From NCBI GenBank assembly GCA_024636295.1, contig JAGXHI010000045.1:1-64000 (forward strand): a DNA stretch of 64,000 nucleotides, written 5' to 3'. Positions 36,573-45,215 of the stretch are shown here, one piece after another. How positions within the stretch are numbered: the stretch's first letter is position 1; each line of letters begins with the position of its first letter. The notes under the pieces were generated by a model. That model was not told the origin of the DNA. It worked only from the letters and a program-made list of their open reading frames with translations, and ran no database searches. A program made the position numbers and the translations under genes. Origin of the DNA: Desulfuromonadales bacterium (GTDB lineage: Bacteria; Desulfobacterota; Desulfuromonadia; Desulfuromonadales; JAGXHI01).

Positions 36573-36767
36573 GAAGACTTTCTCCTTTTCGTTTGGCATT
36601 AAGATGAATTAATAAAGATTAGTCTATGGTGAGTTCTTTCTTTGTCAAGCGTGGAAGACAATCGACCAGGGAGTCCAGAAGTTCCAAATATCAACTTGTT
36701 TTTTAAATAAAAAAGATTAATATTCAGCTATTGAAAGCCTATGAAGGGGCTGAACTCCGGAGGGTGA

Positions 36768-38168
36768 ATGACCCTTTTTCTGCTGAGTTTGTCCATTTTT
36801 TTTCAGGTGCTTGCCACCATCCTTGCATTGCGATTGATTCCACTCTCCCGAGGTCGCTTCGCCTGGATTCTCATAGCTGCTGCCTTTACCGTTCGTGGAT
36901 TTCGGCTGATAGTCGAATTTTATCTGGTGGTTTTTCAGGACCTTCAAACGAACCTGATTGATGAAATATTCGCTCTCACGGTTTCCTCCCTGAGCGCGAC
37001 CGGCGTCTTCTGTATCGCTCCAATTTTCAGAGCTTTCAGGAAGGCGGAGGAGGACAGGGAAAATCTTCTGCGAGAAATCGAACACCGTGCGGGAGAGCTG
37101 GATGCCACCATCCATTCCATTGCGGATGCATTGGTGATATACGGTCCTGATGGGGAGGTTCTGCGGTTGAATCCCGCGGCCGAAAACCTTTTTTCGGATG
37201 CCTCTGACGACCGGAATCATTCGGTGGCGGAGCGGCTGGAAGGATTTCAGATGAGGACCCCCGAGGGTAGGACGATTCATCCCAAGGAGGGCCCCGCGCA
37301 GAGGGCTTTGAAAGGCGAGGCGACTTACGGAACGGTACTTTCCATGCAGCGGATCGACGGGAAAACCATCTGGATCTCCACGAGCGCGGCGCCGATACGA
37401 AATTCGGGAGGAGATATCATGGGTGTCGTTGTAACTTTCACGGACATTACCCCATTGCGAGAGTTGCAGGCAGAGCTCGAAATCACTCTCCACACCATCT
37501 CCCACGATCTTCGTTCCCCTCTTACTGTTGTGCAGGGGCATACCGATCTTTTGTGGAAGCATGCAGCAAAAAAAGAAATCGATGGCGTTGTGTCCCTTCA
37601 TCTGGAAGCGATTCGGGAGGCCTGCATCAGGATGAATGGGATGATTCAGGATCTCGTGGAAACGGCACGGCTGAAGGGCACGGAAATCCAGCTTCGGCGC
37701 AGACCAGTGAATCTGCAGTCCTTTTTTTCCGAAATGCTCTCCCGGGTGCGGCTGGTACTGGAAATTGACCGGGTGAAAGCGGAATTTCCATCCGATCTTC
37801 CTCCGGTCAATGCCGATGTGGAGCGACTGGAGAGAATATGGTTGAACCTCATCGCCAATGCCCTTAAATACTCTCATCCCGGCACGCCGGTGGAAGTCGA
37901 AGCGCGGGCCGAAGGCGAACAGGTGGTGATTTCAATCAAGGATCGAGGATACGGAATTTCCCTGGAGGAGATGGAAAGTATATTCCAGCGGTTTTATCGT
38001 GCCAGGGAAGGCCGGATGAAAGAAGGAACCGGCCTCGGCCTTTATATCGCGAAAAAGCTGGTGGAGGCACACGGAGGCAGTATCGGGGTAAGGAATCGTC
38101 CGAAAGGGGGAAGTGTCTTTTTTTTCTCACTCCCCGTGGCCCGGGAGAAATCCCTTCCGGAAAAATAA
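36768..38168 (+). CDS. Membrane-bound PAS sensor histidine kinase
   Basis: Protein of 466 residues. The N-terminal 85 residues contain two or three hydrophobic helices (LLSLSIFFQVLATILALRLI, FAWILIAAAFTV, LTVSSLSATGVFCIAPIF) with almost no periplasmic domain. One PAS domain follows (105-225: SIADALVIYGPDGEVLRLNPAAENLF, ending TFTDITPLREL). HisKA carries His246 in ISHDLRSPLT. HATPase has NLIANALKYS, DRGYGIS and GTGLGLYIAKKL. GGAGGG precedes ATG 36768. No cognate regulator is adjacent. The PAS probably senses a cytoplasmic or membrane-redox cue. Confidence 0.92.
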   Translation: MTLFLLSLSIFFQVLATILALRLIPLSRGRFAWILIAAAFTVRGFRLIVEFYLVVFQDLQTNLIDEIFALTVSSLSATGVFCIAPIFRAFRKAEEDRENLLREIEHRAGELDATIHSIADALVIYGPDGEVLRLNPAAENLFSDASDDRNHSVAERLEGFQMRTPEGRTIHPKEGPAQRALKGEATYGTVLSMQRIDGKTIWISTSAAPIRNSGGDIMGVVVTFTDITPLRELQAELEITLHTISHDLRSPLTVVQGHTDLLWKHAAKKEIDGVVSLHLEAIREACIRMNGMIQDLVETARLKGTEIQLRRRPVNLQSFFSEMLSRVRLVLEIDRVKAEFPSDLPPVNADVERLERIWLNLIANALKYSHPGTPVEVEARAEGEQVVISIKDRGYGISLEEMESIFQRFYRAREGRMKEGTGLGLYIAKKLVEAHGGSIGVRNRPKGGSVFFFSLPVAREKSLPEK

Positions 38169-38383
38169 TGAAGATATCCGGACAAAGTGGTGACACCGAT
38201 TGAATATCAACGGGCCCTTATCAGGAAAAAACCTGCATGAGAGGGGCTATCGATAGTCCCCCGGTCGCTGTTGAGAGCCTGCGGGGCTGTGTTATGCTGG
38301 GTGTGGAGGCGGGGTGATCGACAGATTCAGCCCATTCGATGATATTCCGTTCACCGGTTGAACTCCGGAGGAAGGAGAGCCAC

Positions 38384-38725
38384 ATGACGGAACAGTTTGC
38401 TTTCAATATCCATGCGGAACTCTACGAAAACAAAGACGGTGAACTGGCCATCCGTTTTGCAGACGAAAAAGTATTCCGGGGCGTGGGAGGCGAGGAAGGA
38501 AGGCGTTTTCAGACAGATGTCATGAATCTGCTGCAGAAAGGGGAACGGCCGGAGCAATGGCGGGAAATGCCCCCCCATAAACTCCTGTATGCGGAAAGCT
38601 GGCATTGCATCAGCCGCCTTGGCTACATCGATGGAGACGAGAGCAAGCCGGCCCTTGAACTGGAAGTGGAACAGGGGGAGATCGGGTACAGGGGAAAGGT
38701 ATATCTCGCGGATATTCTGCACTAG
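38384..38725 (+). CDS. Hypothetical protein, 113 residues
   Basis: Not recognised. ATG 38384 follows GGAGGAAGGAGAG, a very strong ribosome binding site. The protein is soluble and acidic, with alternating strand-like segments (AFNIHAELYENKDGELAIRF, KLLYAESWHCISRLGYID, IGYRGKVYLADILH). It has no signal peptide. It stands alone with 215 bases before it and 269 bases after it before slyD. Likely a real gene of unknown function. Confidence 0.65.
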   Translation: MTEQFAFNIHAELYENKDGELAIRFADEKVFRGVGGEEGRRFQTDVMNLLQKGERPEQWREMPPHKLLYAESWHCISRLGYIDGDESKPALELEVEQGEIGYRGKVYLADILH

Positions 38726-38994
38726 ACTGGAGGACTTGCGTCATCTCTTTTCGTCATCTAAATTCATCGAGCATTCCCCAAAAATATTTCTCCAATAACC
38801 AATAATCGGTTTGGTAAAATTCCGGCCCCCCTTGAGCCTCGGGATCGGACGTGTTAACCTGAGTCAATTGCCGGACGGTCCGGGTTCGGGTGAATGGGAG
38901 CCTCTTTTCGCCGGACCGCCAACGGGGATACGCGATCGATGGATCAGATCTGTTTCCCCGCAAAAACACATAATCTTAAGTGAAAGGTGGAAAA

Positions 38995-39423
38995 ATGGCA
39001 CAGGCAAAACAGGGCGATACCGTGAAAGTCCATTACACAGGCAAGTTGCATGACGGAACGGTGTTCGACAGCTCCATTGAGAGGGAGCCCCTGGAATTCA
39101 CCCTGGGCGAAGGAAACATCATCCCCGGCTTCGAAGAAGCGGTAGTGGGAATGAATTCCGGAGAAAAAAAGACGGTGAGAATCGATTCCGAAAAGGCTTA
39201 TGGTCCGCGCCGACCCGAAATGGAGGTCGAAGTAGACCGTCAGCAGTTCCCGGAGGATCTGGATCCTCAGGTCGGACAGAGGCTGCAGGTCAATCAGGAT
39301 GCGGGTGGAACGATGATTGTTGCGGTCACGGATGTCTCGGATGAGAAGGTCACCCTGGACGCCAATCATCCTCTGGCTGGAGAGGACCTGACTTTCGAGA
39401 TCAAAGTTCTCGAAGTCGGTTGA
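38995..39423 (+). CDS. FKBP-type peptidyl-prolyl isomerase, SlyD/FkpB-like
   Basis: Cytosolic prolyl isomerase and chaperone of 142 residues. The FKBP core reads [39 protein letters not shown] and GEKKTVRI; the insert-in-flap chaperone domain lies at about 70-125, then [18 protein letters not shown]. The His-rich metal tail of E. coli SlyD is absent. ATG 38995 (MAQAKQG) has AAAGGTGG upstream and is preferred over the track start. It ends at a strong terminator. Confidence 0.93.
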   Translation: MAQAKQGDTVKVHYTGKLHDGTVFDSSIEREPLEFTLGEGNIIPGFEEAVVGMNSGEKKTVRIDSEKAYGPRRPEMEVEVDRQQFPEDLDPQVGQRLQVNQDAGGTMIVAVTDVSDEKVTLDANHPLAGEDLTFEIKVLEVG

Positions 39424-39448
39424 CCACCAGGTTTCATACGTTTTTACC

Positions 39449-39476
39449 GCCTGCCCGATTCCGGGCAGGCTTTTTT
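39449..39476 (+). terminator. Rho-independent terminator after the slyD-like gene
   Basis: GCCTGCCCG and CGGGCAGGC form a 9-bp perfect stem with a 4-base loop followed by TTTTTT. Confidence 0.93.
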
Positions 39477-39479
39477 AAC

Positions 39480-39935
39480 TTATCTCCCGTATTTTCCCAT
39501 GAGTTCGCCCTGTGCCAGAATATGATCCTCCATCTCCTGGAGGAGTTTCTTTTTCGTGGCGCCGGGTTCAAGATCCATCTCCCTGTCGAGGGCATAGATC
39601 CTGAAAAAGTAGCGGTGAGTTCCGCCCGGTAGACAGGGACCGCCGTATCCGATCTTGTTGAAATCGTTTTTCCCCTGGCGTGCACCATTGGGCAGTGTTT
39701 TATCGCGACGCATGTCCTCCGGGAGTTCACGGGTGTCGGGAGGAAGGTTGTAAATTACCCAGTGCACCCATGTTTTCCCTGGCGCATCGGGGTCATCCGC
39801 GATCAGGGCCAGACTGCGGGCGCCCTCGGGAACATCGCCCCAGGAGAGAGGGGGCGACACATCATCTCCGTCGCAGGTGTAATGAGCCGGAATCATTCCG
39901 CTGCGAAAGACGGGACTTGTGATTTCGATGGCCAT
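39480..39935 (-). CDS. YbhB/YbcL-family (PEBP-like) protein
   Basis: Phosphatidylethanolamine-binding-protein homologue of 151 residues, with no signal peptide. Ligand-pocket motifs are YTCDGDDVSPPLSW, LALIADDPDAPGKTWVHWVIYNLP, IGYGGPCLPGGTHRYFFRIYALD, and the C-terminal HILAQGELMGKYGR. The biological role of bacterial members is not established. It is convergent with slyD, sharing the terminator region. Confidence 0.93.
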   Translation of the reverse strand: MAIEITSPVFRSGMIPAHYTCDGDDVSPPLSWGDVPEGARSLALIADDPDAPGKTWVHWVIYNLPPDTRELPEDMRRDKTLPNGARQGKNDFNKIGYGGPCLPGGTHRYFFRIYALDREMDLEPGATKKKLLQEMEDHILAQGELMGKYGR

Positions 39936-40079
39936 TGGTCGAGCCTCCCGGATTTTGTAAATGAACTGTGATAAAAGTGAGGATCTTCTTCGCCTCCGGA
40001 GGATCAGAAGATCCGGTGAACCTTTATCCTGTCTCCTCGATTCTCCCGGACTTCGAGTATAGCAACTCTGGCAGCAATT

Positions 40080-40736
40080 TCAGTCATCGATGACCCGTTT
40101 TGAGTGTTCGAGATATTTCCATTCTTCGTTGATCCGGAAATATCCGGTGGTGAAAAATATGAGGACTTCCGGAAGATCATAGTAGCCGCCGATCGCTAGA
40201 ATGAATTGGACCCGGTCTTCGGTCTCCGGCCGCATGGACGCCAGGATCGCCGGGCCCGAGGCATAGCTCATTGCGACGATTCCGGCTCGGCCTTCCGGAG
40301 TGAGCTCCGGGCGTTCTACAAGCCAGGCGAAGGCCTCGGCCACCTCCCGGATGTTGCCGCTGTGCACCCGCTGTTCGCGGAGACTCGGGATATCCGGGAC
40401 GAGGACCGCGAAATGTGCGCGTGCCAGAGTTCGGGCGAAGGAGACCACTCGAGGGTCGTTTTTGCCCTTTGGGGCCGCGCCGGGAACGAGCAGAATCCCC
40501 GCCTTCACCCCTTCTCCCGGGAAATAGATATCTGCGAAGTAATTTTTTTCGCCCGAGACGAAAGGAACCTCCTGGCGCAGCGGCTCGGGTGTTCTTTTTT
40601 TCAACAGGCTCGCCTCGTCTTCCGCCGCAATATCCGCCAGCACCAGGAGCGATTCCCAGGCTCTTCCCGGCGAGCAGGCCGACAGCATCAGGAAAACAGG
40701 AAAGAGAACCGTTGCAACCGCGATTTTCCCTGGCAT
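40080..40736 (-). CDS. Alpha/beta-hydrolase-like lipoprotein, probably truncated
   Basis: Protein of 218 residues from ATG 40736, chosen because it starts a lipoprotein signal (MPGKIAVATVLFPVFLMLSACSPG). The dienelactone-hydrolase-like core shows GILLVPGAAPKGKNDPRVV and the nucleophile elbow VAMSYASGPAI. The chain stops at HSKRVIDD, well before the position where family members carry the catalytic Asp/His and the last strands. It therefore looks like a 3'-truncated gene. An alternative start, ATG 40805, would remove the signal from the N terminus; no good ribosome binding site favours either. Confidence 0.68.
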   Translation of the reverse strand: MPGKIAVATVLFPVFLMLSACSPGRAWESLLVLADIAAEDEASLLKKRTPEPLRQEVPFVSGEKNYFADIYFPGEGVKAGILLVPGAAPKGKNDPRVVSFARTLARAHFAVLVPDIPSLREQRVHSGNIREVAEAFAWLVERPELTPEGRAGIVAMSYASGPAILASMRPETEDRVQFILAIGGYYDLPEVLIFFTTGYFRINEEWKYLEHSKRVIDD

Positions 40737-40894
40737 GAAATCAGTATACCAGCCCGGATCAGGGAAGGGTGAACTCCTCCTTTCCGGGGTTTTTCTATTT
40801 TTCATTTGACCCCACCGGCTCCAGTTGATAATTCTGACGATCAATTGATGGAAAAGATCCGGAGGTTTGGCCGCGAGTTCAGGGGAGAATGGAC

Positions 40895-41146
40895 ATGAGA
40901 TGGATTCTGCAGATCATCGTGCTGCTTCTGTTACTGTTACTCCTGGCCGTTACGAATCCCGGCGCGGAAGTTCACCAGGAAGCGATCGGCCAAAAAATCG
41001 GCAAAAAACACGGCGCCCTGGGGAAGATCGGAGGAGAGATGTACTCCAGCCTCTTTACCTATAAGGATTATGTTTTTTTCTCTCTGACCCGGTTCGATGG
41101 GGAAATTCGGAGTGTTGGCGCTCTGGGTTTTGTTGTTCCCTTCTGA
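40895..41146 (+). CDS. Small exported or anchored protein resembling DUF4359
   Basis: Protein of 83 residues. A single N-terminal hydrophobic helix rich in Leu (LQIIVLLLLLLLLAVTNP) is followed by a small domain ending YKDYVFFSLTRFDGE and GALGFVVPF, which resembles DUF4359 proteins. ATG 40895 is favoured over 40889 because AGGGGAGA then has a normal spacing. It is divergent from the truncated hydrolase. Function unknown. Confidence 0.65.
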   Translation: MRWILQIIVLLLLLLLLAVTNPGAEVHQEAIGQKIGKKHGALGKIGGEMYSSLFTYKDYVFFSLTRFDGEIRSVGALGFVVPF

Positions 41147-41311
41147 AGCGGATCAGGCAATCCCAGGATTTCTTCGATGGCATCCCGTCACAGGAATCCT
41201 TCGGCAAGATTTCCCATCGACCCGTTATACTCTCAAGAGGAAGACGAACGGATCGGGCGACCGATATATCCTGGGCCCGCTTCCACACGAGAAGACTGAC
41301 TGCAATAAAAA

Positions 41312-41785
41312 ATGGATGAATATATTATCGTCGCCATGACGCGGAATCGGGTCATCGGCAAAGAAACCGCCATGCCGTGGCACATTCCCGAGGAACTGAA
41401 GCTCTTCAAAAAACTGACCCTGGGCAACACGGTGGTCATGGGGCGAAAAACATTCCTCTCCATAGGTCGCCCCCTGCCACAGAGACACAACATCGTGGTC
41501 AGCGCCTCCCTCTCCGGCGGCGAAGGATACGAAGTTTGCAGGACCCTGGATTCGGCGATGGCGCGGGCGAGGGATTACCGACGGGATATCTTCTATCTCG
41601 GCGGGGTCGGTATTTTCGAGGCCGTCCTGCACCGTGCGGGGTATATGCATGTTTCATGGATCAAGGAGGATTATGCCGGTGATCTTTATTTTCCGGAATT
41701 CGACGAAAGCGCCTGGGCGTTGTTGAGCAGCCGGGATTTCCGCGAATTCAGCCACGCGCTCTATCGGAACCTGAACCCCACCTGA
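41312..41785 (+). CDS. folA: Dihydrofolate reductase
   Basis: NADPH-dependent reduction of dihydrofolate, 157 residues. Family motifs are IIVAMTRNRVIGKETAMPWHIPEELKLF (catalytic acidic residue in the PEEL segment), VVMGRKTFLSIGRPLP, and IFYLGGVGIFEAVL. No clear ribosome binding site precedes ATG 41312. It is 11 bases from the isoaspartyl peptidase gene, with which it is probably cotranscribed. No thyA is present in the window. Confidence 0.93.
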   Translation: MDEYIIVAMTRNRVIGKETAMPWHIPEELKLFKKLTLGNTVVMGRKTFLSIGRPLPQRHNIVVSASLSGGEGYEVCRTLDSAMARARDYRRDIFYLGGVGIFEAVLHRAGYMHVSWIKEDYAGDLYFPEFDESAWALLSSRDFREFSHALYRNLNPT

Positions 41786-41796
41786 GCGGAGCAACG

Positions 41797-42663
41797 ATGC
41801 ATCCGAAACCAGTACTTATCATTCACGGCGGGGCCGGCCGCATCGAGGAAGGCGGAATCGATCTGCTCGAGTACCGGAAGTCACTCGGTGAGATCGTCAG
41901 AGCGGGGTACAACCGATTGCAGAAAGAGGGCGCCCGCGCGGCGGTTCTTCATGTCGTTCGCCTCATGGAATCGGACGAGCGCTTCAATGCCGGCCACGGC
42001 GCTCGTCTTCAGCAGGACGGAAGGGCCCGTCTTTCGGCATCTCTGATGGATTCGTGCTCAGGCCGTTTTTCCGGAGTCATCAACGTGGAGAATGTTGAAC
42101 ATCCGATACTGCTGGCGGCGCTTCTCTCCCATGAAAATAACCGGGTGCTCGCCGGCGCCGAGGCGACCGCCTTCGCGCGCCGCCAGGGGATGAATTATTT
42201 CAATCCGGTGACGCCGGTGCGGCAGACGGAATATCGCCGGCGCCTGACAGCCGAACATGGAACCGTCGGGGCGGTGGCTCTGGACAAAACGGGTGTGATC
42301 TGTGCGGGAACTTCCACCGGGGGGACGGGGTACGAAATGGCCGGTCGGGTCAGCGACAGCCCCACGGTGGCCGGAAATTACGCCTCGGCCGAGGCGGGGA
42401 TCTCCTGCACCGGAATCGGAGAGCAGATCGTGGATATGGCTGCCGCGGCCCAAGCGGTCGCAAGAATTGAAGAAGGACGGGATGTGGCGGAGGCCGTGAG
42501 AAAGACGATAGCGGAAGGAATCGTTCGGGGATATCGCTTCGGAATGATCGCTCTCGATCGACAGGGACGCACCGCCATCGGCGAAACACCTGGAGTGCGG
42601 GTGACCTGGGCCCGATGCGACGGGGAGAAACCAGAGCTCTTTTCCATTGGGGCAGAAGAATGA
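41797..42663 (+). CDS. Isoaspartyl peptidase/L-asparaginase (Ntn hydrolase)
   Basis: Type 2 asparaginase of 288 residues, activated by self-cleavage before Thr in EHGTVGAVALD. Other motifs are PVLIIHGGAGRIEEGG, FNAGHGARLQQDG, AGTSTGGTGYEMAGRVSDSP and ISCTGIGEQI. It removes beta-aspartyl residues from damaged peptides and can hydrolyse asparagine. It overlaps the following phosphoesterase by 4 bases, so the two are translationally coupled. Confidence 0.93.
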   Translation: MHPKPVLIIHGGAGRIEEGGIDLLEYRKSLGEIVRAGYNRLQKEGARAAVLHVVRLMESDERFNAGHGARLQQDGRARLSASLMDSCSGRFSGVINVENVEHPILLAALLSHENNRVLAGAEATAFARRQGMNYFNPVTPVRQTEYRRRLTAEHGTVGAVALDKTGVICAGTSTGGTGYEMAGRVSDSPTVAGNYASAEAGISCTGIGEQIVDMAAAAQAVARIEEGRDVAEAVRKTIAEGIVRGYRFGMIALDRQGRTAIGETPGVRVTWARCDGEKPELFSIGAEE

Positions 42664-43136
42664 GGGGAAATCTTCTCCTCGGGATCATCTCCGATACTCA
42701 TGGACTCTTACGCCCCGGGGCGGTGGAAATTCTGCAGGACTGCGACCATATCGTTCATGCCGGTGATATCGGCAGCCTCGAAATACTCGTGCTCCTCCAG
42801 GCGATCGGACCTCTCACCGCCGTTCGGGGAAATGTGGATGCCGGAGGATGGGCTCAGGCCCTGCCGGAAACCGAGGTTGTGAATATCGGTGCCCGGCTCC
42901 TCTACGTCCTGCACGATCTTGCGGCTCTGGATCTCGTTCCCGAAGCGGCCGGCATTCATGTCGTGATCAGCGGCCATTCTCATCGTCCCGAGATAGTCCG
43001 CAGAAACGGTGTCCTTTACCTCAATCCCGGAAGCGCCGGACCCCGGAGATTCCATCTTCCCATATCGATGGCCGTTCTGGAGATATCGCCGGAGCAGAAA
43101 ACCATTCACCCCCGACTGATCAATCTGGCGGATTGA
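42660..43136 (+). CDS. YfcE/MJ0936-type metallophosphoesterase
   Basis: Calcineurin-like phosphodiesterase of 158 residues. Metal ligands appear in order: IISDTHG, VHAGDIGS, VRGNVD and VISGHSHRPEI, with LNPGSAGPRR near the end. ATG 42660 overlaps the previous stop; the longer track start lies inside the upstream gene. The physiological substrate of this small group is not known. Last gene of the folA-containing unit. Confidence 0.92.
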   Translation: MRGNLLLGIISDTHGLLRPGAVEILQDCDHIVHAGDIGSLEILVLLQAIGPLTAVRGNVDAGGWAQALPETEVVNIGARLLYVLHDLAALDLVPEAAGIHVVISGHSHRPEIVRRNGVLYLNPGSAGPRRFHLPISMAVLEISPEQKTIHPRLINLAD

Positions 43137-43304
43137 AGGATTCTCGCCTTTTTCCGTTGCCCCGCATCTTTTCAAAACGTTTCTGTATGCCATAATTAAG
43201 TAAACGCGGAAGTGTTGCAGTAACCCCCGTGGTGAAATTCCTGATTTCCCCCCGGAAGGGGTCACCCATTCACTGGAATTTGAATTTATTCAAAAGGAGA
43301 AAAG

Positions 43305-43682
43305 ATGGCTTTTTCGATGATTCACATCTGTTTTCGGGTCCGTGATCTCGAAGCGTCAGAGACATTCTACCGAGAGGCATTCGGTTTCGAAGTTTCCCGG
43401 CGGCGGGATTTCCCCGATGCCAAATTCACCCTTCTTTATATGAAGGCGCCGGGATCGCCATTTGAACTGGAACTCACCTATAATTACGGCAGATCCGAGC
43501 CCTATGTCATCGGCGACGGCTATTCCCATTTCGCCGTGTCGACCGATAGTATCGAGGATGCCCACCGCCGGCATGAGGACGGTGAATTACATCCGGAGCC
43601 GATCAAATCGATTGGTGGGGGAACGAAGCTGTATTTTCTGACCGATCCCGACGGCTACCGCGTGGAAGTGGTTCAGGCCTGA
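43305..43682 (+). CDS. gloA: Lactoylglutathione lyase-type glyoxalase
   Basis: VOC-family glyoxalase I of 125 residues, detoxifying methylglyoxal thiohemiacetals. Four metal ligands fit the family: His (FSMIHICFRV), Glu (PFELELTYNY), His (GYSHFAVS) and Glu (DGYRVEVVQA). AAAAGGAGAA precedes ATG 43305. It is followed after 37 bases by the flavin-binding protein gene. The natural thiol cofactor is uncertain because no glutathione synthesis genes are seen here. Confidence 0.9.
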   Translation: MAFSMIHICFRVRDLEASETFYREAFGFEVSRRRDFPDAKFTLLYMKAPGSPFELELTYNYGRSEPYVIGDGYSHFAVSTDSIEDAHRRHEDGELHPEPIKSIGGGTKLYFLTDPDGYRVEVVQA

Positions 43683-43719
43683 TCAGCGGGCAATCGGTGA
43701 AAATAAAAAGGAGAAACGA

Positions 43720-44100
43720 ATGAAACTAAGTGACTATTTCGAAAGCACGGGAGGAATCGGCGTTCTGTCCACAGCGGATGGCGAGGGAAAGGTGGATGCG
43801 GCCATTTACGCCCGTCCCCATATCCTCGAAGATGGCACAGCCGCTTTCATCATGATGGACCGGCTGACCCATCGCAACCTTCAGTCCAACCCCCACGCCG
43901 CATATCTTTTTATACAGGAGGGACACGGCTACCTGGGGAAGCGCCTCTTTCTCACCAAGATCCATGAGGAAAAGGACACCGAGCGTCTGGAGGAGATCCG
44001 CCGCAAGTCCAGCCTCTTCGAGGAAGAAATCCGGAATGAGAGCAAGTACCTTGTTGTTTTTCGGATCGAGAAGGAACTGCCCTTGGTCGGAGGGGGTTGA
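43720..44100 (+). CDS. Pyridoxamine 5'-phosphate oxidase-like FMN-binding protein
   Basis: Split-barrel flavin-binding family protein of 126 residues (GVLSTADGEGKVDAAIYARPHIL, FIMMDRLTHRNLQSNPHAAYLF). It is too short and lacks motifs for true PNPOx; relatives are general FMN- or F420-binding oxidoreductases or haem utilisation proteins. AAAAGGAGAAACG precedes ATG 43720. It ends where the decayed region begins. Confidence 0.85.
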   Translation: MKLSDYFESTGGIGVLSTADGEGKVDAAIYARPHILEDGTAAFIMMDRLTHRNLQSNPHAAYLFIQEGHGYLGKRLFLTKIHEEKDTERLEEIRRKSSLFEEEIRNESKYLVVFRIEKELPLVGGG

Positions 44101-44230
44101 TTTTCCTTCAGCATCCTGTCAAGCCCCTCTGGTACTTCCAAATCCAAGGCGCTTACCCGGTGACCCTGAATTCCTCGTCCTCCGGGCGAAGGTAAATCCG
44201 GGTCTTCATTTCATCCGGAATGTCCAGTCC

Positions 44231-44430
44231 TCAGCCTTCCCGCGCGGAGGCCTTGATCGCTGCCAGCCCCTCTGCGCTTTTCTGAAGCGCCCGGTCCCGG
44301 GCTTCGTTTCCCGCATCCAGAATCGTTGCGGCTAATTTCCCGTACTCCGAAGACCGCGTGGCCCCGGTCCAGGAATAGATCGAAATTCTCCCGATCGAGC
44401 CACTCTCGAATCCGATTCCGAACTTCTGCC
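44231..44430 (-). pseudogene. Unidentified coding remnant
   Basis: In the minus frame ending with TGA at 44231-44233 there is an open stretch (QKFGIGFESGSIGRISIYSW, then EYGKLAATILDAGNEARDRA) that reads like the C terminus of a real protein. It has no start of its own: upstream the frame runs into the methyltransferase remnant. I do not recognise the family. It is not in the ORF track as such, because the track reports another frame here (44211-44546). Confidence 0.4.
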
Positions 44431-44453
44431 GTACCGTAATCTCCCCAGTGCTC

Positions 44454-44606
44454 CAAAATCACCCAGGAAATGATGGGGGCAGTCTGGATGCCTTCCGGCA
44501 AATGGAGATTATGGAACCAGGGACGGAGGTCCTCGATCTGCTGCACGATTTCGGCCCGAGTCCCGGCACTGTTTTCAATGGAGTCTTTCGGGGATTCAAT
44601 AAGGAT
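44454..44606 (-). pseudogene. N-terminal fragment of a SAM-dependent methyltransferase
   Basis: Directly after the histidine phosphatase stop, the minus strand encodes EIVQQIEDLRPWFHNLHLPE and GIQTAP, the characteristic beginning of a class I methyltransferase family common in Geobacter relatives. HFLGDF follows only after a one-base frame change near 44477. The SAM-binding domain (GCNAGF-type motif) that should follow is absent. No start codon is visible either. This is a truncated, frameshifted remnant. Confidence 0.62.
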
Positions 44607-45215
44607 TTATTCGAAAAAAGGGAAGTTTCCGGTGTTGTTGATGCAGAAAATGCGCGGGCCGTAATCATGCACGGCAACCACGCTGACGGAGGCCAGGCTG
44701 ATATGCAGCCGAAGGGCAAAATCAAGGGGAATGCCTGCATAATGTCCGATGACCGTCTTGATCGGATCGCCATGGCTGAAAAGGGCGATGACTTTATCAG
44801 GGAATTCCTTGCGAAGCTTCTCGATGGAGGTCACCATCCGATTCTGGACTTCCACCATGAGTTCACCACCGGGAATCCGTGTGCCGCTTCGAAAGGTGTT
44901 GAAATGCCGCCATTCTGGATCGTTCTCAAGGTCCTCGAAGCTCCGGCCGGCCCATTCGCCGAAATCTATTTCGGTAATATCCTCCATAATCCCGATCTCC
45001 AGGCCGAGATTGCGGGCCAGAGGTTCCGCCGTTTCCCGGGTCCGTTCCATGGGACTGCTGAAAATAGCCTGAATGGGCACTTCGGAGAGGCGCTCGACAA
45101 GTTTTTCCGCCTGGTCTTTGCCTGTGGCGTTCAGATGTATGCCACTCTTGCGACCGGCAAGGGTGCGTCCCACCACATCGTTATGTCCATGTCTTATCAG
45201 CAGGAAGACGGCCAC
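44607..45215 (-). CDS. Histidine phosphatase (phosphoglycerate mutase-like)
   Basis: Cytosolic phosphatase of 202 residues. The RHG motif with the phospho-His is LLIRHGHNDVVGR; IFSSPMERTRETAEPLA, EIDFGEWAGRSFEDL and LFSHGDPIKTVIGHYAG carry the remaining active-site residues. The start is GTG 45215 with AAAGGAAA upstream. It is the only apparently intact gene inside the graveyard and overlaps the scrambled hydrolase fragment by 19 bases. The substrate may be a sugar phosphate made by the lost neighbours; this is inference. Confidence 0.88.
   Translation of the reverse strand: MAVFLLIRHGHNDVVGRTLAGRKSGIHLNATGKDQAEKLVERLSEVPIQAIFSSPMERTRETAEPLARNLGLEIGIMEDITEIDFGEWAGRSFEDLENDPEWRHFNTFRSGTRIPGGELMVEVQNRMVTSIEKLRKEFPDKVIALFSHGDPIKTVIGHYAGIPLDFALRLHISLASVSVVAVHDYGPRIFCINNTGNFPFFE

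Noticed and set aside
43929-44147. 72-residue minus-strand ORF at the end of the FMN-binding protein gene
   Set aside because: Mostly antisense to the FMN-binding gene. The first residues (MDLEVPEGLDRMLKE) look protein-like and could belong to the decayed region, but the evidence is too thin.
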